Below, piece after piece: positions 10,001-15,181 of a DNA stretch of 64,000 bases; the first letter of the stretch is position 1; each line of letters opens with the position of its first letter. Origin of the DNA: VRUE01 sp033856195 (GTDB taxonomy: Bacteria; Actinomycetota; Thermoleophilia; Solirubrobacterales; 70-9); contig JAWVFL010000055.1 in NCBI GenBank assembly GCA_033856195.1, positions 1 to 64,000 of the forward strand, read 5' to 3'. A program made the position numbers and the translations under genes. Below the pieces are notes generated by a model. The model ran no database searches. It worked only from the letters and a program-made list of their open reading frames with translations, and had not been told where the DNA came from.

Positions 10001-11445
10001 GGGCGATCGCGCTCCTGGGGGAGAAGCTTGCCGTGGGATCGACCGGGTCCGGGCGCTTGGCGTTGCTCACCGAGCGGGCCGTGGTGACGAACGGCGAGGC
10101 CGCTGACCTGGCCGCTGCGCCGCTGTGGGGCCTCATGCGCAGCGCCCAGTTCGAGCACCCCGGCCGCCTCGCCCTGATCGACAGCGATGGCAGCGAGGCC
10201 TCGCGGGAGGCGCTGCCCGCGGCGCTCGCGCTCTGCACCGGGGAGCCCCAGCTGGCGATCCGCGAGGGGCGGCTGCTGGCGCCGCGACTCCGCGCCGCGA
10301 CGACGGACGGCCTCGCGCCGCGCCGCGGGGCCGGAGCCCGGCGGCCGATCGACCCCGATCGCACCGTGCTGATCACCGGCGCCACCGGCAATCTCGGCCC
10401 CATCATCGCCCGCCGCTTGGTCGAGCGGCACGCCGCCCGCCGCTTGGTGCTGCTCAGTCGCGGCGGCGCCGATGCCGAGGGCGCGGCCGACCTGACGGCG
10501 CGGCTGGCGGAGCTCGGCGCCGCGGTGCGGATCGAGGCCTGCGACGCCGCCGATCGCGGGCAGCTCGAAGCGGTGCTCGGCTCGATCGATCCCGAGCATC
10601 CGCTCGGCGCCGTGATCCACTGTGCCGGCGCCTTCGCTGACGGCACGGTGGAGTCGACGGACGAGGAGCGGCTGCGCACGGTCTTCGCTCCCAAGCTCGA
10701 CGCCGCCTGGCACCTGCACGAGCTGACCAAGGACCTCGACCTCTCCGCCTTCGTCCTCTTCTCCTCGATGGCCGGGGTCCTGGGCAGCCCGGGTCAGGCC
10801 GGCTTTGCCGCCGCCTGCGCCTTCCTCGACGTTCTCGCCCGGCAACGGCAGGCCGAAGGACTGCCGGCCACCTCGATCGGCTGGGCGCTGTGGGCACGGG
10901 GAAACGGCGCGAGCGACGTCCAGCGGCTGTGGCTGCGTCGCTTCGGCGCCAGGGAGCTCTCCGACCGCCAGGGTTTGCGACTCTTCGACGCCGCCCTTGC
11001 CGGCGCCGGGCCGGCGCCGACGGCGATCCAGCTCGACGCCAGTGGCTTTGCCGCCCTCGCCAAGGTGGGCTTCCTGCCACCGATCCTGGCCGGGCTCGTG
11101 CCTCCGGCGCCGCTCGCCGAGCGGCGCCGTGCCCCCGCCATGCCGCTCGCCGAGCGGCTCGCCGAGATGCCGGAGGACGAGCGGGCGCCCCACGTATTGG
11201 AGCTGGCGCGCGAACAGGTGGCGGCGGTGCTCGGTTACGACGGGGCCGCCGACATCGATCCCGATCTGCTCCTCAGCGAGCTGGGCTTCGACTCGCTTGC
11301 GGCGGTGGAAATTCGCAACAGGCTCGGCGAGGAGACCCGGACGGAGATCCCCGTGACCCTCGTCTTCGACTATCCGAGCGCCCGCGCGATAGCCACTTAC
11401 CTGGTTCAAGAGTGTGTGTCACCGCAAAAGGAGGGTTTGGTTTGA
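1012..11445 (+). CDS. Two-module type I polyketide synthase (KS-AT-DH-KR-ACP twice)
   Basis: 3477 aa, GTG start overlapping the previous stop. Approximate order: coiled-coil docking helix 1-30; KS1 34-453 (Cys205, His340, His378); AT1 570-860 (Ser663 in GHSQG); DH1 from ~940 (His973 in HxxxGxxxxP, plus LLDSALH); KR1 ~1390-1560 (Tyr1538); ACP1 Ser1703; KS2 ~1760-2185 (Cys1933); AT2 ~2295-2600 (Ser2388); DH2 from ~2664; KR2 ~3118-3300; ACP2 Ser3428. Module 1 looks fully competent. In module 2 the DH histidine is Arg2697 and the KR Tyr/Asn pair is Phe3265/Cys3269, so both reductive domains are probably dead. The AT specificity motifs are GASH (764-767) and YAAH (2488-2491) after GHSQG, which suggests alpha-substituted extender units rather than malonyl. 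The protein stops shortly after ACP2 with no thioesterase and no clear docking domain. Confidence 0.97.
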   Translation: MRATDHDVVDALRTTLKERDRLRKENTRLLNSSEEPVAIVGAGCRFPGGVASPEALWDLVVEGRDAISEFPQDRGWDVDGIYDPDPEVIGASYVREGGFLTDPGGFDAEFFGISPREALATDSQQRLILECSWEALERAGFDPLSLKRSQTGVFVGVIYHDYGAGSWHSDLEGYLSTGGAGSIASGRVAYVLGLEGPALTVDTACSSSLVTMHLAVQALRRGECDLALAGGATVMSTPGMFIDGSRQRGLSPDGRSKAFAEAADGVGFGEGVGIVVLQRLSDAQRSGHPILAVIRGSAINQDGASNGLVAPSGPAQERVIRQALANARLTPQDVDVVEAHGTGTTLGDPIEGNALLATYGQDRERPLRLGSIKSNVGHTQAAAGVAGVIKTVMAMRAGVLPKTLHVDAPSSKVDWEAGDIELLTEPVKWQADGRPRRAGISSFGMSGTNAHMILEEAPEAPTAAGADAAEAGGDKARRLAVPGQVPLVLSAKSEEALRDSAGRLALRLGQDPDLDPIDVAYSLVTRKPRFGRRAVAVGSERKELLASLTAFAAGGESPNLVEGAAREERGPVFLFPGYGSQWQGMALELIESAPAFARRMSECAEALDPHMDWTLEQILHGAEGLPPIDRIELGGPALFATSVSLVALWRSCGVEPVAVAGHSQGELIAAHVAGALTLGEAARAVVLRSEVISDLEGHGAMASVGLSAADVESRLERWGGSLEIAALNGPAATVIAGDSEPLEEFLVLCAAEGTHARRIRGATGASHSAHVERLRDGMLEAFASISPRSSEIPFHSTVTGEALDTAELGPEYWYRNLRQTVRLAPVVADLIEAGNRTLIEVSPHPVLTVGLRETAEAALPAGSVAVLSTLRREEGGPRRFALSLAEAHAAGAAVDWQAFFAGSGAEAVPLPTYPFQRKSYWLMAGAGASDPSAIGLGDAEHPLLGAAIEDPESEGVTLAGRISLRSHAWLADHAGAGSVLFPGSGFVELALRAAREAGCGLIEELALQAPLILSDSAAVALRVIVGTADERGRRTIAIYSRPEPDEEGHADWTCHAQGVVSAEQPRSVGSLEAWPPAGAEPLELDSLYDLLADAGFEYGPAFQGLTAAWRDGEEVYAEVSLAPEQISEAPRFGIHPALLDSALHGILAAMLAGPDGELTAKLPFAWVDVAVFRPGSDRLRVKISPRGEEEVSLVLAGQDGAPVAAVGAVRVRAVSTEALSRSSAKQDGLLGVEWAEVAAGEQPASSTEAELIDLALREGAPADASEAARAASEKALAAVQERLAAGDSEASRLVFLTEGAVATAPGEDPDLPGATVWGLLRSALNEHPGRFGLIDGDGSEASHQALATAIATTATEPQIALREGKLLAPRLVPARGLASQPRPIEIDPGATVLITGGTRGLGALVARHLVAEHGVRRLLLLSRGGPETEGAEELRADLEELGASVRIEACDVSERGRLEAVLDSIDPDHPLGGVVHAAGGLANGMVDAMTPEQLEPVFAPKLDGAWHLHELTKGLDLSTFVLFSSLAATVGTPGQANYAAANAFLDALAAHRRAGGLAATSMAWGVWGESGSAGSVMSESDRARMARAGVALLSDQEGLGLFDTALRTDLALTVPAPFDQSALRALAGAGALPPLFGKLVTSRRRRPSAAAGSRAAKLATLDDTGRETLLLDLIREEAARVLGHESAAEIAPEVAFGDLGFDSLAAVELRNRIGNATGVTLPPAIAFDYPSPAALAGYLRGQITGSGSGGREVVRTQSSEEPIAIVGMACRFPGGVASPQQLWELVAQGRDAVSGFPTDRNWDLERLRRSEADDRGATYVREGGFLRDAPGFDPAFFGISPREALAIDPQQRLLLESAWEALEAAGIDPSSLRGTPTGVFAGLSIQDYMMGEGETEEGSEGYRMAGASGSVASGRIAYQLGLEGPAITVDTACSSSLVATHLAAASLRSGECSLALAGGATVMATPTLLVGFSMQGIVAVDGRCKPFADSADGVGSSEGVGLLVLERLSDAERHGRQILATIRGSAVNQDGASNGLTAPNGPSQKQVIRQALVNAGLEPTDVDAVEAHGTGTVLGDPIEAGALLATYGQGRSEPLRLGSIKSNIGHAQAAAGVAGVIKTVMAMREGVLPKTLHVDAPSSKIDWEAGQVELLTEAAEWQSNGRPRRAGVSSFGIGGTNAHLILEEGAQPSTRAESPPGAEPAAPNEPLPGTFPLVLSAKSQSALHDAAARLASHLRESPGLDLGDVASSLTGGRPRFAERAAVVGRERDDLLAGLDALAAGGEHPRLARGHASSGRGPVFLFPGQGSQWPRMGVELLESSPLFAARMRACEEALEPFVDWSLGEVLRDPEAAWLDRLDIVQPALFAVMVSLAQLWRACGVEPAAVVGHSQGEIAAAHFAGGLGLEDATRIVARRSQAMARIAGKGAMVSVSVASEALQPLVEPFGERVSLAAVNGPASLVLSGDPEALEALLADCERRGVRAQRVAVDYAAHSTQIEALREELLEAFAPISPQSGQVPFHSTVEGGLLDTADLDGEYWYRNLRETVRLEPVLRELLGEGGRTLIEVSPHPVLGFAAEETIDATSAGQSTTVLGTLRRGEGDAQRFALSLAQADSAGAPVDWATFFASRSPRQVSLPTYPFQRRRFWPSALTHVRDVSAAGLREARHPLLGASIEDPEAGGLTFVGRISIQTHPWLADRGLMGMAFLPETAFVELALEAGAEAGCETVEELTLSAPLVLPAEGGVRLQVSLSAAEAGGRRTLSIYSQPESAGSSRWTSHAVGVLRAAAGEIAEPPPAWPPEGATALDVEAIYARLAQTGLSYGPAFLGLTAAWRVADEVFAEVSLAPEQAQTAKRFAVHPALLDVALHAGSVLPTGDGDVAAWTRTLAQASVWSGVRAGDARAGSLRVRLARDGDSMRLEAFDSEGSLALQAQSIALSPLDRERLWDAAAHSSLYGVEWQAVEPPPEGAPRASAVTLGQAEGAGHDADPIGAAHANALGAIALLGEKLAVGSTGSGRLALLTERAVVTNGEAADLAAAPLWGLMRSAQFEHPGRLALIDSDGSEASREALPAALALCTGEPQLAIREGRLLAPRLRAATTDGLAPRRGAGARRPIDPDRTVLITGATGNLGPIIARRLVERHAARRLVLLSRGGADAEGAADLTARLAELGAAVRIEACDAADRGQLEAVLGSIDPEHPLGAVIHCAGAFADGTVESTDEERLRTVFAPKLDAAWHLHELTKDLDLSAFVLFSSMAGVLGSPGQAGFAAACAFLDVLARQRQAEGLPATSIGWALWARGNGASDVQRLWLRRFGARELSDRQGLRLFDAALAGAGPAPTAIQLDASGFAALAKVGFLPPILAGLVPPAPLAERRRAPAMPLAERLAEMPEDERAPHVLELAREQVAAVLGYDGAADIDPDLLLSELGFDSLAAVEIRNRLGEETRTEIPVTLVFDYPSARAIATYLVQECVSPQKEGLV
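11426..11444 (+). promoter_or_regulatory. Strong ribosome binding site that fixes a TTG start
   Basis: AAAAGGAGGG lies at 11426-11435, with AGGAGG ending 7 nt before the TTG at 11442-11444. That TTG overlaps the TGA of the PKS (TTGA). This supports a TTG start for the downstream reductase rather than a later ATG at 11503 or an earlier start inside the PKS. Confidence 0.75.
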
Positions 11446-12653
11446 GAGTTCAAGAGCAGGCTCCGCGGCTGGATGTCGAGCCGGGGCAGTTGCCGGCGAC
11501 GATGGCCGCCTGGGTGGTGCGCCAGGAGCGCGAGGGGGAACCCAAAGACGCTTACCAACTCGAGGAGATCGAGGTTCCCGAGCCCGGCGCGTTCGAGGTG
11601 ATCGTTCGCGTCATGGCGGCGGGGGTGAACTTCAACGGGGTCTGGGCGGCCCTGGGCCGGCCGGTCTCGGTCTTCGGCTACGGCGACCATCCCGAGCACG
11701 GCCACCACATCGGCGGCTCCGACGCCTCGGGGATCGTCTGGAAGGTCGGCGAGGGCGTCACCCGCTGGAAGCCGGGCGACGAGGTCGTGATCCATGCCCT
11801 CAGGGCCTCATACGAGGACATCGAGGTGCACGGACTCGACCCGCTGGCAGCGCCCAGCCACAGGGCCTGGGGCTATGAGACGACCTGGGGCTCGTTCGCC
11901 CAGTTCGCCAAAGTCCAGGCCCATCAGCTCTTGGCTCGCCCCCAGAACCTGAGCTGGGCCGAGGGCGCCTCCTATGGCCTTTCCCTCTTCACCGCCTACC
12001 GGATGCTGATCGACCAGTGCAAGCTGCAGGCCGGCCACAACGTCTTGATCTGGGGCGCCGCCGGCGGCCTCGGCGTCTTCGCCGTCCAGCTCTGCAAGGC
12101 GGCCGGCGCCAACGCGGTCGGCGTCGTCTCCTCCGATGAGAAGGGCGAGCTGGTCAAGCAGCTGGGCGCGGTCGACTACATCGACCGCGGGGAGTTCAGC
12201 GAGATGATGCGCACGCCCGAGAACCTCGCCGATCCTGCCGCGGAGAAGGAGCGCTTCAAAGCCTCCCGCGGCTTCGCCAAGCGGGTCAAGGAGATCCTCG
12301 GCGACGCCCCCGACATCGTCTTCGAGCACGTCGGCCAGGCGACCTTCCCGACCTCGGTCTTCGTCTGCAAGCCCTTCGGCAAAGTGGTCATCTGCGGCGC
12401 CACCTCGGGCTTCCAGCTCGACTTCGACGTGCGCTACCTCTGGATGCGCCAGAAGCAGATCATCGGCTCGCACGGCGCCAACGCCTACCAGGCGATGAAG
12501 GCGAACCAGCTGATCGCCGATGGGAAGATTCGGCCCCTGCTCTGGCGGACGATGGGCTTCGACGGCGTCGCCGAGGCACACCAGCTGCTGCACGAAAACA
12601 AGCACCTCGGCAAGATCGCGATCCTGGTCGGGGCCGAGGAGAGCGGGCGATGA
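11442..12653 (+). CDS. ccr: Crotonyl-CoA carboxylase/reductase
   Basis: 403 aa, medium-chain dehydrogenase/reductase fold. This family carries out NADPH-dependent reductive carboxylation of crotonyl-CoA to ethylmalonyl-CoA (or longer 2-enoyl-CoAs to alkylmalonyl-CoAs), a usual extender supplier inside PKS clusters. The N-terminal GroES-like half contains NFN (63-65) and GYET (Tyr145, Glu146). The nucleotide-binding motif is WGAAGGLGVFAVQ, and His344 lies in IIGSHGAN. From memory, the Asn, Glu and His correspond to the CO2-binding residues of characterised carboxylating members; the Phe usually before the Glu is Tyr here. The TTG start has a strong Shine-Dalgarno and overlaps the PKS stop. The stop overlaps the next ATG (ATGA). 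Its position directly behind a PKS with non-malonyl AT motifs implies it feeds that enzyme. Confidence 0.93.
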   Translation: MRVQEQAPRLDVEPGQLPATMAAWVVRQEREGEPKDAYQLEEIEVPEPGAFEVIVRVMAAGVNFNGVWAALGRPVSVFGYGDHPEHGHHIGGSDASGIVWKVGEGVTRWKPGDEVVIHALRASYEDIEVHGLDPLAAPSHRAWGYETTWGSFAQFAKVQAHQLLARPQNLSWAEGASYGLSLFTAYRMLIDQCKLQAGHNVLIWGAAGGLGVFAVQLCKAAGANAVGVVSSDEKGELVKQLGAVDYIDRGEFSEMMRTPENLADPAAEKERFKASRGFAKRVKEILGDAPDIVFEHVGQATFPTSVFVCKPFGKVVICGATSGFQLDFDVRYLWMRQKQIIGSHGANAYQAMKANQLIADGKIRPLLWRTMGFDGVAEAHQLLHENKHLGKIAILVGAEESGR

Positions 12654-13435
12654 TCCTGCACACGCGCAGCTGGGGTCCGGAGGAGAGCGACCGTGTCGTG
12701 TGCGTGCACGGCGTCGCCCAGCACGGCGGGATATTCGAGGGCCTCGCCGCGCGCCTCGCCGAGCAGGGTCACTCCGTCGTCGCCGTCGACCTGCGCGGGC
12801 ACGGCGAATCCGGCCGCGAGCCGCCCTGGAACACAGAGGCCCACGTCGGGGACCTGCTTGACACCCTCGACTCGCTTGGGGTCGAGCGTGTCACCTGGAT
12901 CGGCCACAGCTTCGGCGGCCGGCTGATCGCGGCGGCCGCCGCGAGCGCGCCGGAGCGGACCGTGGCGCTGGCCCTGCTCGACCCCGGCCTCGAGGTGAGC
13001 CCGGGGCTGGCCCTGCAGAGCGCCGAAATCGAACGCCTCGACTGGAGCTTCGCGACCGTCGACGGCGCCGTCAACGCCCTGCTCTCCAACGGGGCCACGG
13101 TCGCGGCGGACAAGGATCTCGTCACCGCCTACGCCAAGGACGACCTGAGGCAGGGTCCCGACGGCCGCTACCGCTTCCGCTTCTCCCCGAGCGCCGCGGT
13201 AGTCGCCTGGAACGAGGTGGTGCTCTCCCCACCGCCCGTGACCTCAGTCCCCACGCTGCTCGTGGTGGCCGAGGTCTCCCTGGTCCAAGCCGGTGTCCTG
13301 AAACCCCGCTACCGCGAGGCCCTCGGCGACCTGCTCACCGAGGTAACCGTGCCCAATGGCCACAACATGCTCTGGGAGTCACCAGGTGAGACGATCGGCG
13401 CTATCGAGCGGTTCCTCGGCGCCCCCGTGGCTTGA
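12650..13435 (+). CDS. Alpha/beta-hydrolase, possible in-trans release or editing enzyme of the PKS cluster
   Basis: 261 aa, alpha/beta-hydrolase fold. The HG oxyanion motif (VHGVAQHGG) is near residue 23, the nucleophile is Ser87 in GHSFGG, and the probable catalytic His is 238 in NGHNMLW. The usual acid position after strand 6 reads LLVVAEVS, so a Glu replaces the normal Asp or the acid lies elsewhere. It is translationally coupled to the reductase through ATGA and is the last plus-strand gene of the cluster. Because the PKS lacks a thioesterase, this enzyme could hydrolyse the final acyl-ACP or act as an editing thioesterase. Its GHSFGG differs from the GHSMG common in type II thioesterases, so this role is inference. 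Its last 35 bp overlap the convergent gene. Confidence 0.85.
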   Translation: MILHTRSWGPEESDRVVCVHGVAQHGGIFEGLAARLAEQGHSVVAVDLRGHGESGREPPWNTEAHVGDLLDTLDSLGVERVTWIGHSFGGRLIAAAAASAPERTVALALLDPGLEVSPGLALQSAEIERLDWSFATVDGAVNALLSNGATVAADKDLVTAYAKDDLRQGPDGRYRFRFSPSAAVVAWNEVVLSPPPVTSVPTLLVVAEVSLVQAGVLKPRYREALGDLLTEVTVPNGHNMLWESPGETIGAIERFLGAPVA

Positions 13436-14111
13436 TCTCGCATTCGCGCGCGCGGCCCAGGCCCAGTTCTCCGTCGCAGTAGTCGGAGCCTTCGCCACCG
13501 TAGAGCTGGTCGCCGCCCGGTCCGCCGTAGAGGCGGTCGTCGCCGGCTTCGCCGTGGCAACCGTCCTGGCCGTCGCCCATCACGCAGACGTCGTCGCCCG
13601 GTCCGCCCCAGCAGCCGTCGCTGCCGTCGCCGGTCTTGCAGTAGTCGTCGCCAGGGCCGCCGACGCAGTCGGTGTTGACCGGGGCGGAGATGCAGACGTC
13701 GTTGCCGCCTTCGCCGATGCAGCGGTTGCGGGGCGTCCCCTGTGGATAGCAGGTGTCTGGCTCGCCGTTGCCGATCAGCTTGTCGGAGCCGGCTCCCAGG
13801 TAGGCGGTGAGGGGCAGGGGCAGTCGGTCGAGGACCTCGACCTTGTCGTCGGCGGGCCCGGTGTCGATCTCGATCGAGCCGGCGCCCGTCAGCGGGCAGA
13901 TGGCGCCGCCGTGGCCACGGGTGAAACGGCAGCCTTCGGTCGCAGCGGCCATCGGCCCTGTGACGAGAAGGTCGGCGCCGCTGACGCTCAGCCGCAGGTG
14001 CGTTCCCGCCTCGGCGCCGCGGATCGCGATGCGTCCCTCGGGGGTGGCGGAGCCGGCAGCGACTAGCAGGAGCAGCGCCGCAACGGCGAGGCTTGCCAGA
14101 GCTCGGCGCAA
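13401..14111 (-). CDS. Secreted protein with RTX-like calcium-binding repeats
   Basis: 236 aa. The TTG start at 14111 gives an immediate signal peptide (MRRALASLAVAALLLLVAAG). The C-terminal half carries glycine/aspartate nonapeptide-like repeats (GGPGDD, GDGSDG, GGPGDD, GDGQDG, GEAGDD, GGPGGD, GGEGSD), the pattern that forms a Ca-binding parallel beta-roll. Unusually for RTX repeats, several carry cysteines (YCKTG, GCWGG, VCVMG, GCHGE), suggesting disulphide cross-links. There are too few repeats for a toxin, and no lipase or protease domain is visible. It starts 2 bp after the STAS gene stop and overlaps the hydrolase 3' end by 35 bp tail to tail. Function unknown; probably extracellular. 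Confidence 0.8.
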   Translation of the reverse strand: MRRALASLAVAALLLLVAAGSATPEGRIAIRGAEAGTHLRLSVSGADLLVTGPMAAATEGCRFTRGHGGAICPLTGAGSIEIDTGPADDKVEVLDRLPLPLTAYLGAGSDKLIGNGEPDTCYPQGTPRNRCIGEGGNDVCISAPVNTDCVGGPGDDYCKTGDGSDGCWGGPGDDVCVMGDGQDGCHGEAGDDRLYGGPGGDQLYGGEGSDYCDGELGLGRARECEIKPRGRRGTAR

Positions 14112-14113
14112 GC

Positions 14114-14464
14114 TCAGGAGCGCAGCCGCTCGAGCGCCTGCTCGCGGCTTGGGTGGGTCGGTATCGTCTTCTCGAGGCCGGTGATGTCGAGCACCCGCTT
14201 GACTTGGTCGCTGACTCCGCAGAGGGCGAAGTTGCCGTCGCGGTCGAGGGCCTGCCAGGAGCGGACGATAAGGGCGATGCCGGTCGAGTCGATGAACTCA
14301 CAGCGGCTGAGGTCGATCAGCAGTGGCGATTGGGCAGCATTGAGCGGTCCCTCGAGCTCTCGCTCCAGATCCGTCGCGGTGCTCATGTCCAGCTCCCCCT
14401 GAACCGTGATCACGAACACACCGCCTTGCTGCTCGCTATGAACTTTGAATGGAGCAGGGCTCAA
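14114..14464 (-). CDS. STAS-domain protein (anti-sigma factor antagonist-like)
   Basis: 116 aa from a TTG at 14464, a start chosen because the domain begins right after it; no good ribosome binding site is seen. The body is one STAS domain: GVFVITVQGELDMSTA, then LIDLSRCEFIDSTGIALIV, where DST contains the serine that is phosphorylated in SpoIIAA-type antagonists. Such proteins bind anti-sigma kinases and free a sigma factor. No kinase, anti-sigma or sigma gene is adjacent, so its partner lies elsewhere. It sits in a tight minus-strand run with the small winged-helix-like gene and the RTX-like gene. Confidence 0.85.
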   Translation of the reverse strand: MSPAPFKVHSEQQGGVFVITVQGELDMSTATDLERELEGPLNAAQSPLLIDLSRCEFIDSTGIALIVRSWQALDRDGNFALCGVSDQVKRVLDITGLEKTIPTHPSREQALERLRS

Positions 14465-14478
14465 AATCCGCAGCGATG

Positions 14479-14760
14479 CTACTGGAGCTGCCCGCCGAGC
14501 AGTTCCTCCCCGCGCAGCGCCGCCCGGCTTGGCAGGACCAGGGCCTCGCTGCGGTGCAGGAGGCCGCAACCGCAGAGGTCGCGAACGGCCCGCTCGACCG
14601 CGTCGCGCAGCTCGAAGCTCTCCTCGCCACCGCCCAGCTCGCGGATCAGCTCGTCGAGCGTCAGCGGGCTGGGGTGGAGGGCGAGAACGTTCTTCAGCAC
14701 CGCCGCCTCGAAGCCCCTGTCTTCCTCGCTGGTCGTGCGGATGTGGTCCCTGCCCTCCAC
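14479..14760 (-). CDS. Small hypothetical protein, winged-helix-like
   Basis: 93 aa, GTG start. I do not recognise a named family. The segment AAVLKNVLALHPSPLTLDELIRELGG followed by ELRDAVERAVRDLCGCGLLHR has the helix layout and spacing of a small winged helix-turn-helix. It lies between the ArsR gene and the STAS gene, 14 bp before the latter, so it is probably co-transcribed. It could be a DNA-binding accessory factor or only a protein-interaction domain. Confidence 0.7.
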   Translation of the reverse strand: MEGRDHIRTTSEEDRGFEAAVLKNVLALHPSPLTLDELIRELGGGEESFELRDAVERAVRDLCGCGLLHRSEALVLPSRAALRGEELLGGQLQ

Positions 14761-14784
14761 GATTGCCTGCGTTAAGGAGACCTG

Positions 14785-15117
14785 TCAGCCCTTCTCTTCC
14801 CCCAGCGCGCCGCCTTTGCTGGGCGGGTCCTCGGCGGCTTCCAGCGCCGAGAGCGCCCAGCTCGCCTTGACCACCGCGCGGTAGAAATGCTGGGTCGAGC
14901 CGCGGATCTGCTGCGTGCGGACCAGCTCGATCGCCTTGCATTCGGCGAGCACCCTGACGTGGTAGCTGAGCGCGCTGAGCTGCTCGGACAGCTTGACGGC
15001 GAGCTCGCGCGGACTGACTTCGCCAGGCGCCTCGAGCATCTCGCGCAGGATCTGCCGCCGCATCGGATGCCCGAGGGCATTGAAGAGATCGTGCCCTTTC
15101 GGATTGCTCCCCGCCAT
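14785..15117 (-). CDS. ArsR-family winged helix-turn-helix regulator
   Basis: 110 aa. LFNALGHPMRRQILREML and the following SPRELAVKLSEQLSALSYHVRVLAECKAIELV form the winged helix typical of ArsR/SmtB-type regulators. The metal-box cysteines (CVC type) are absent, so it is probably not a metal sensor. The C-terminal WALSALEAAED helix could serve dimerisation. A good promoter ends 8 nt before the ATG, so the mRNA is nearly leaderless. The downstream minus genes follow closely and may form its operon; GH15 lies upstream on the same strand. Confidence 0.9.
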   Translation of the reverse strand: MAGSNPKGHDLFNALGHPMRRQILREMLEAPGEVSPRELAVKLSEQLSALSYHVRVLAECKAIELVRTQQIRGSTQHFYRAVVKASWALSALEAAEDPPSKGGALGEEKG

Positions 15118-15125
15118 CTGGCGAG

Positions 15126-15154
15126 AATATAGAGCAAAAGAAATCTATTGTCTG
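15126..15154 (-). promoter_or_regulatory. Promoter of the ArsR gene
   Basis: On the minus strand: -35 CAGACA (15149-15154), exactly 17 bp spacer, -10 TATATT (15126-15131), then 8 nt to the ATG. A second CAGACAA copy just upstream makes a direct repeat that could be an operator for autoregulation. Confidence 0.6.
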
Positions 15155-15181
15155 GCGATGCTTTGTCTGTACAGGATCGTG

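Noticed and set aside
6391..11409. Two further long minus-strand frames opposite the PKS
   Set aside because: Same codon-shadow effect; no domains and no plausible start signals.
10890..11441. N-terminal extension of the ccr frame into the PKS
   Set aside because: The extension is Arg/Ala-rich shadow sequence of KR2/ACP2; the strong Shine-Dalgarno and TTGA overlap place the start at 11442.
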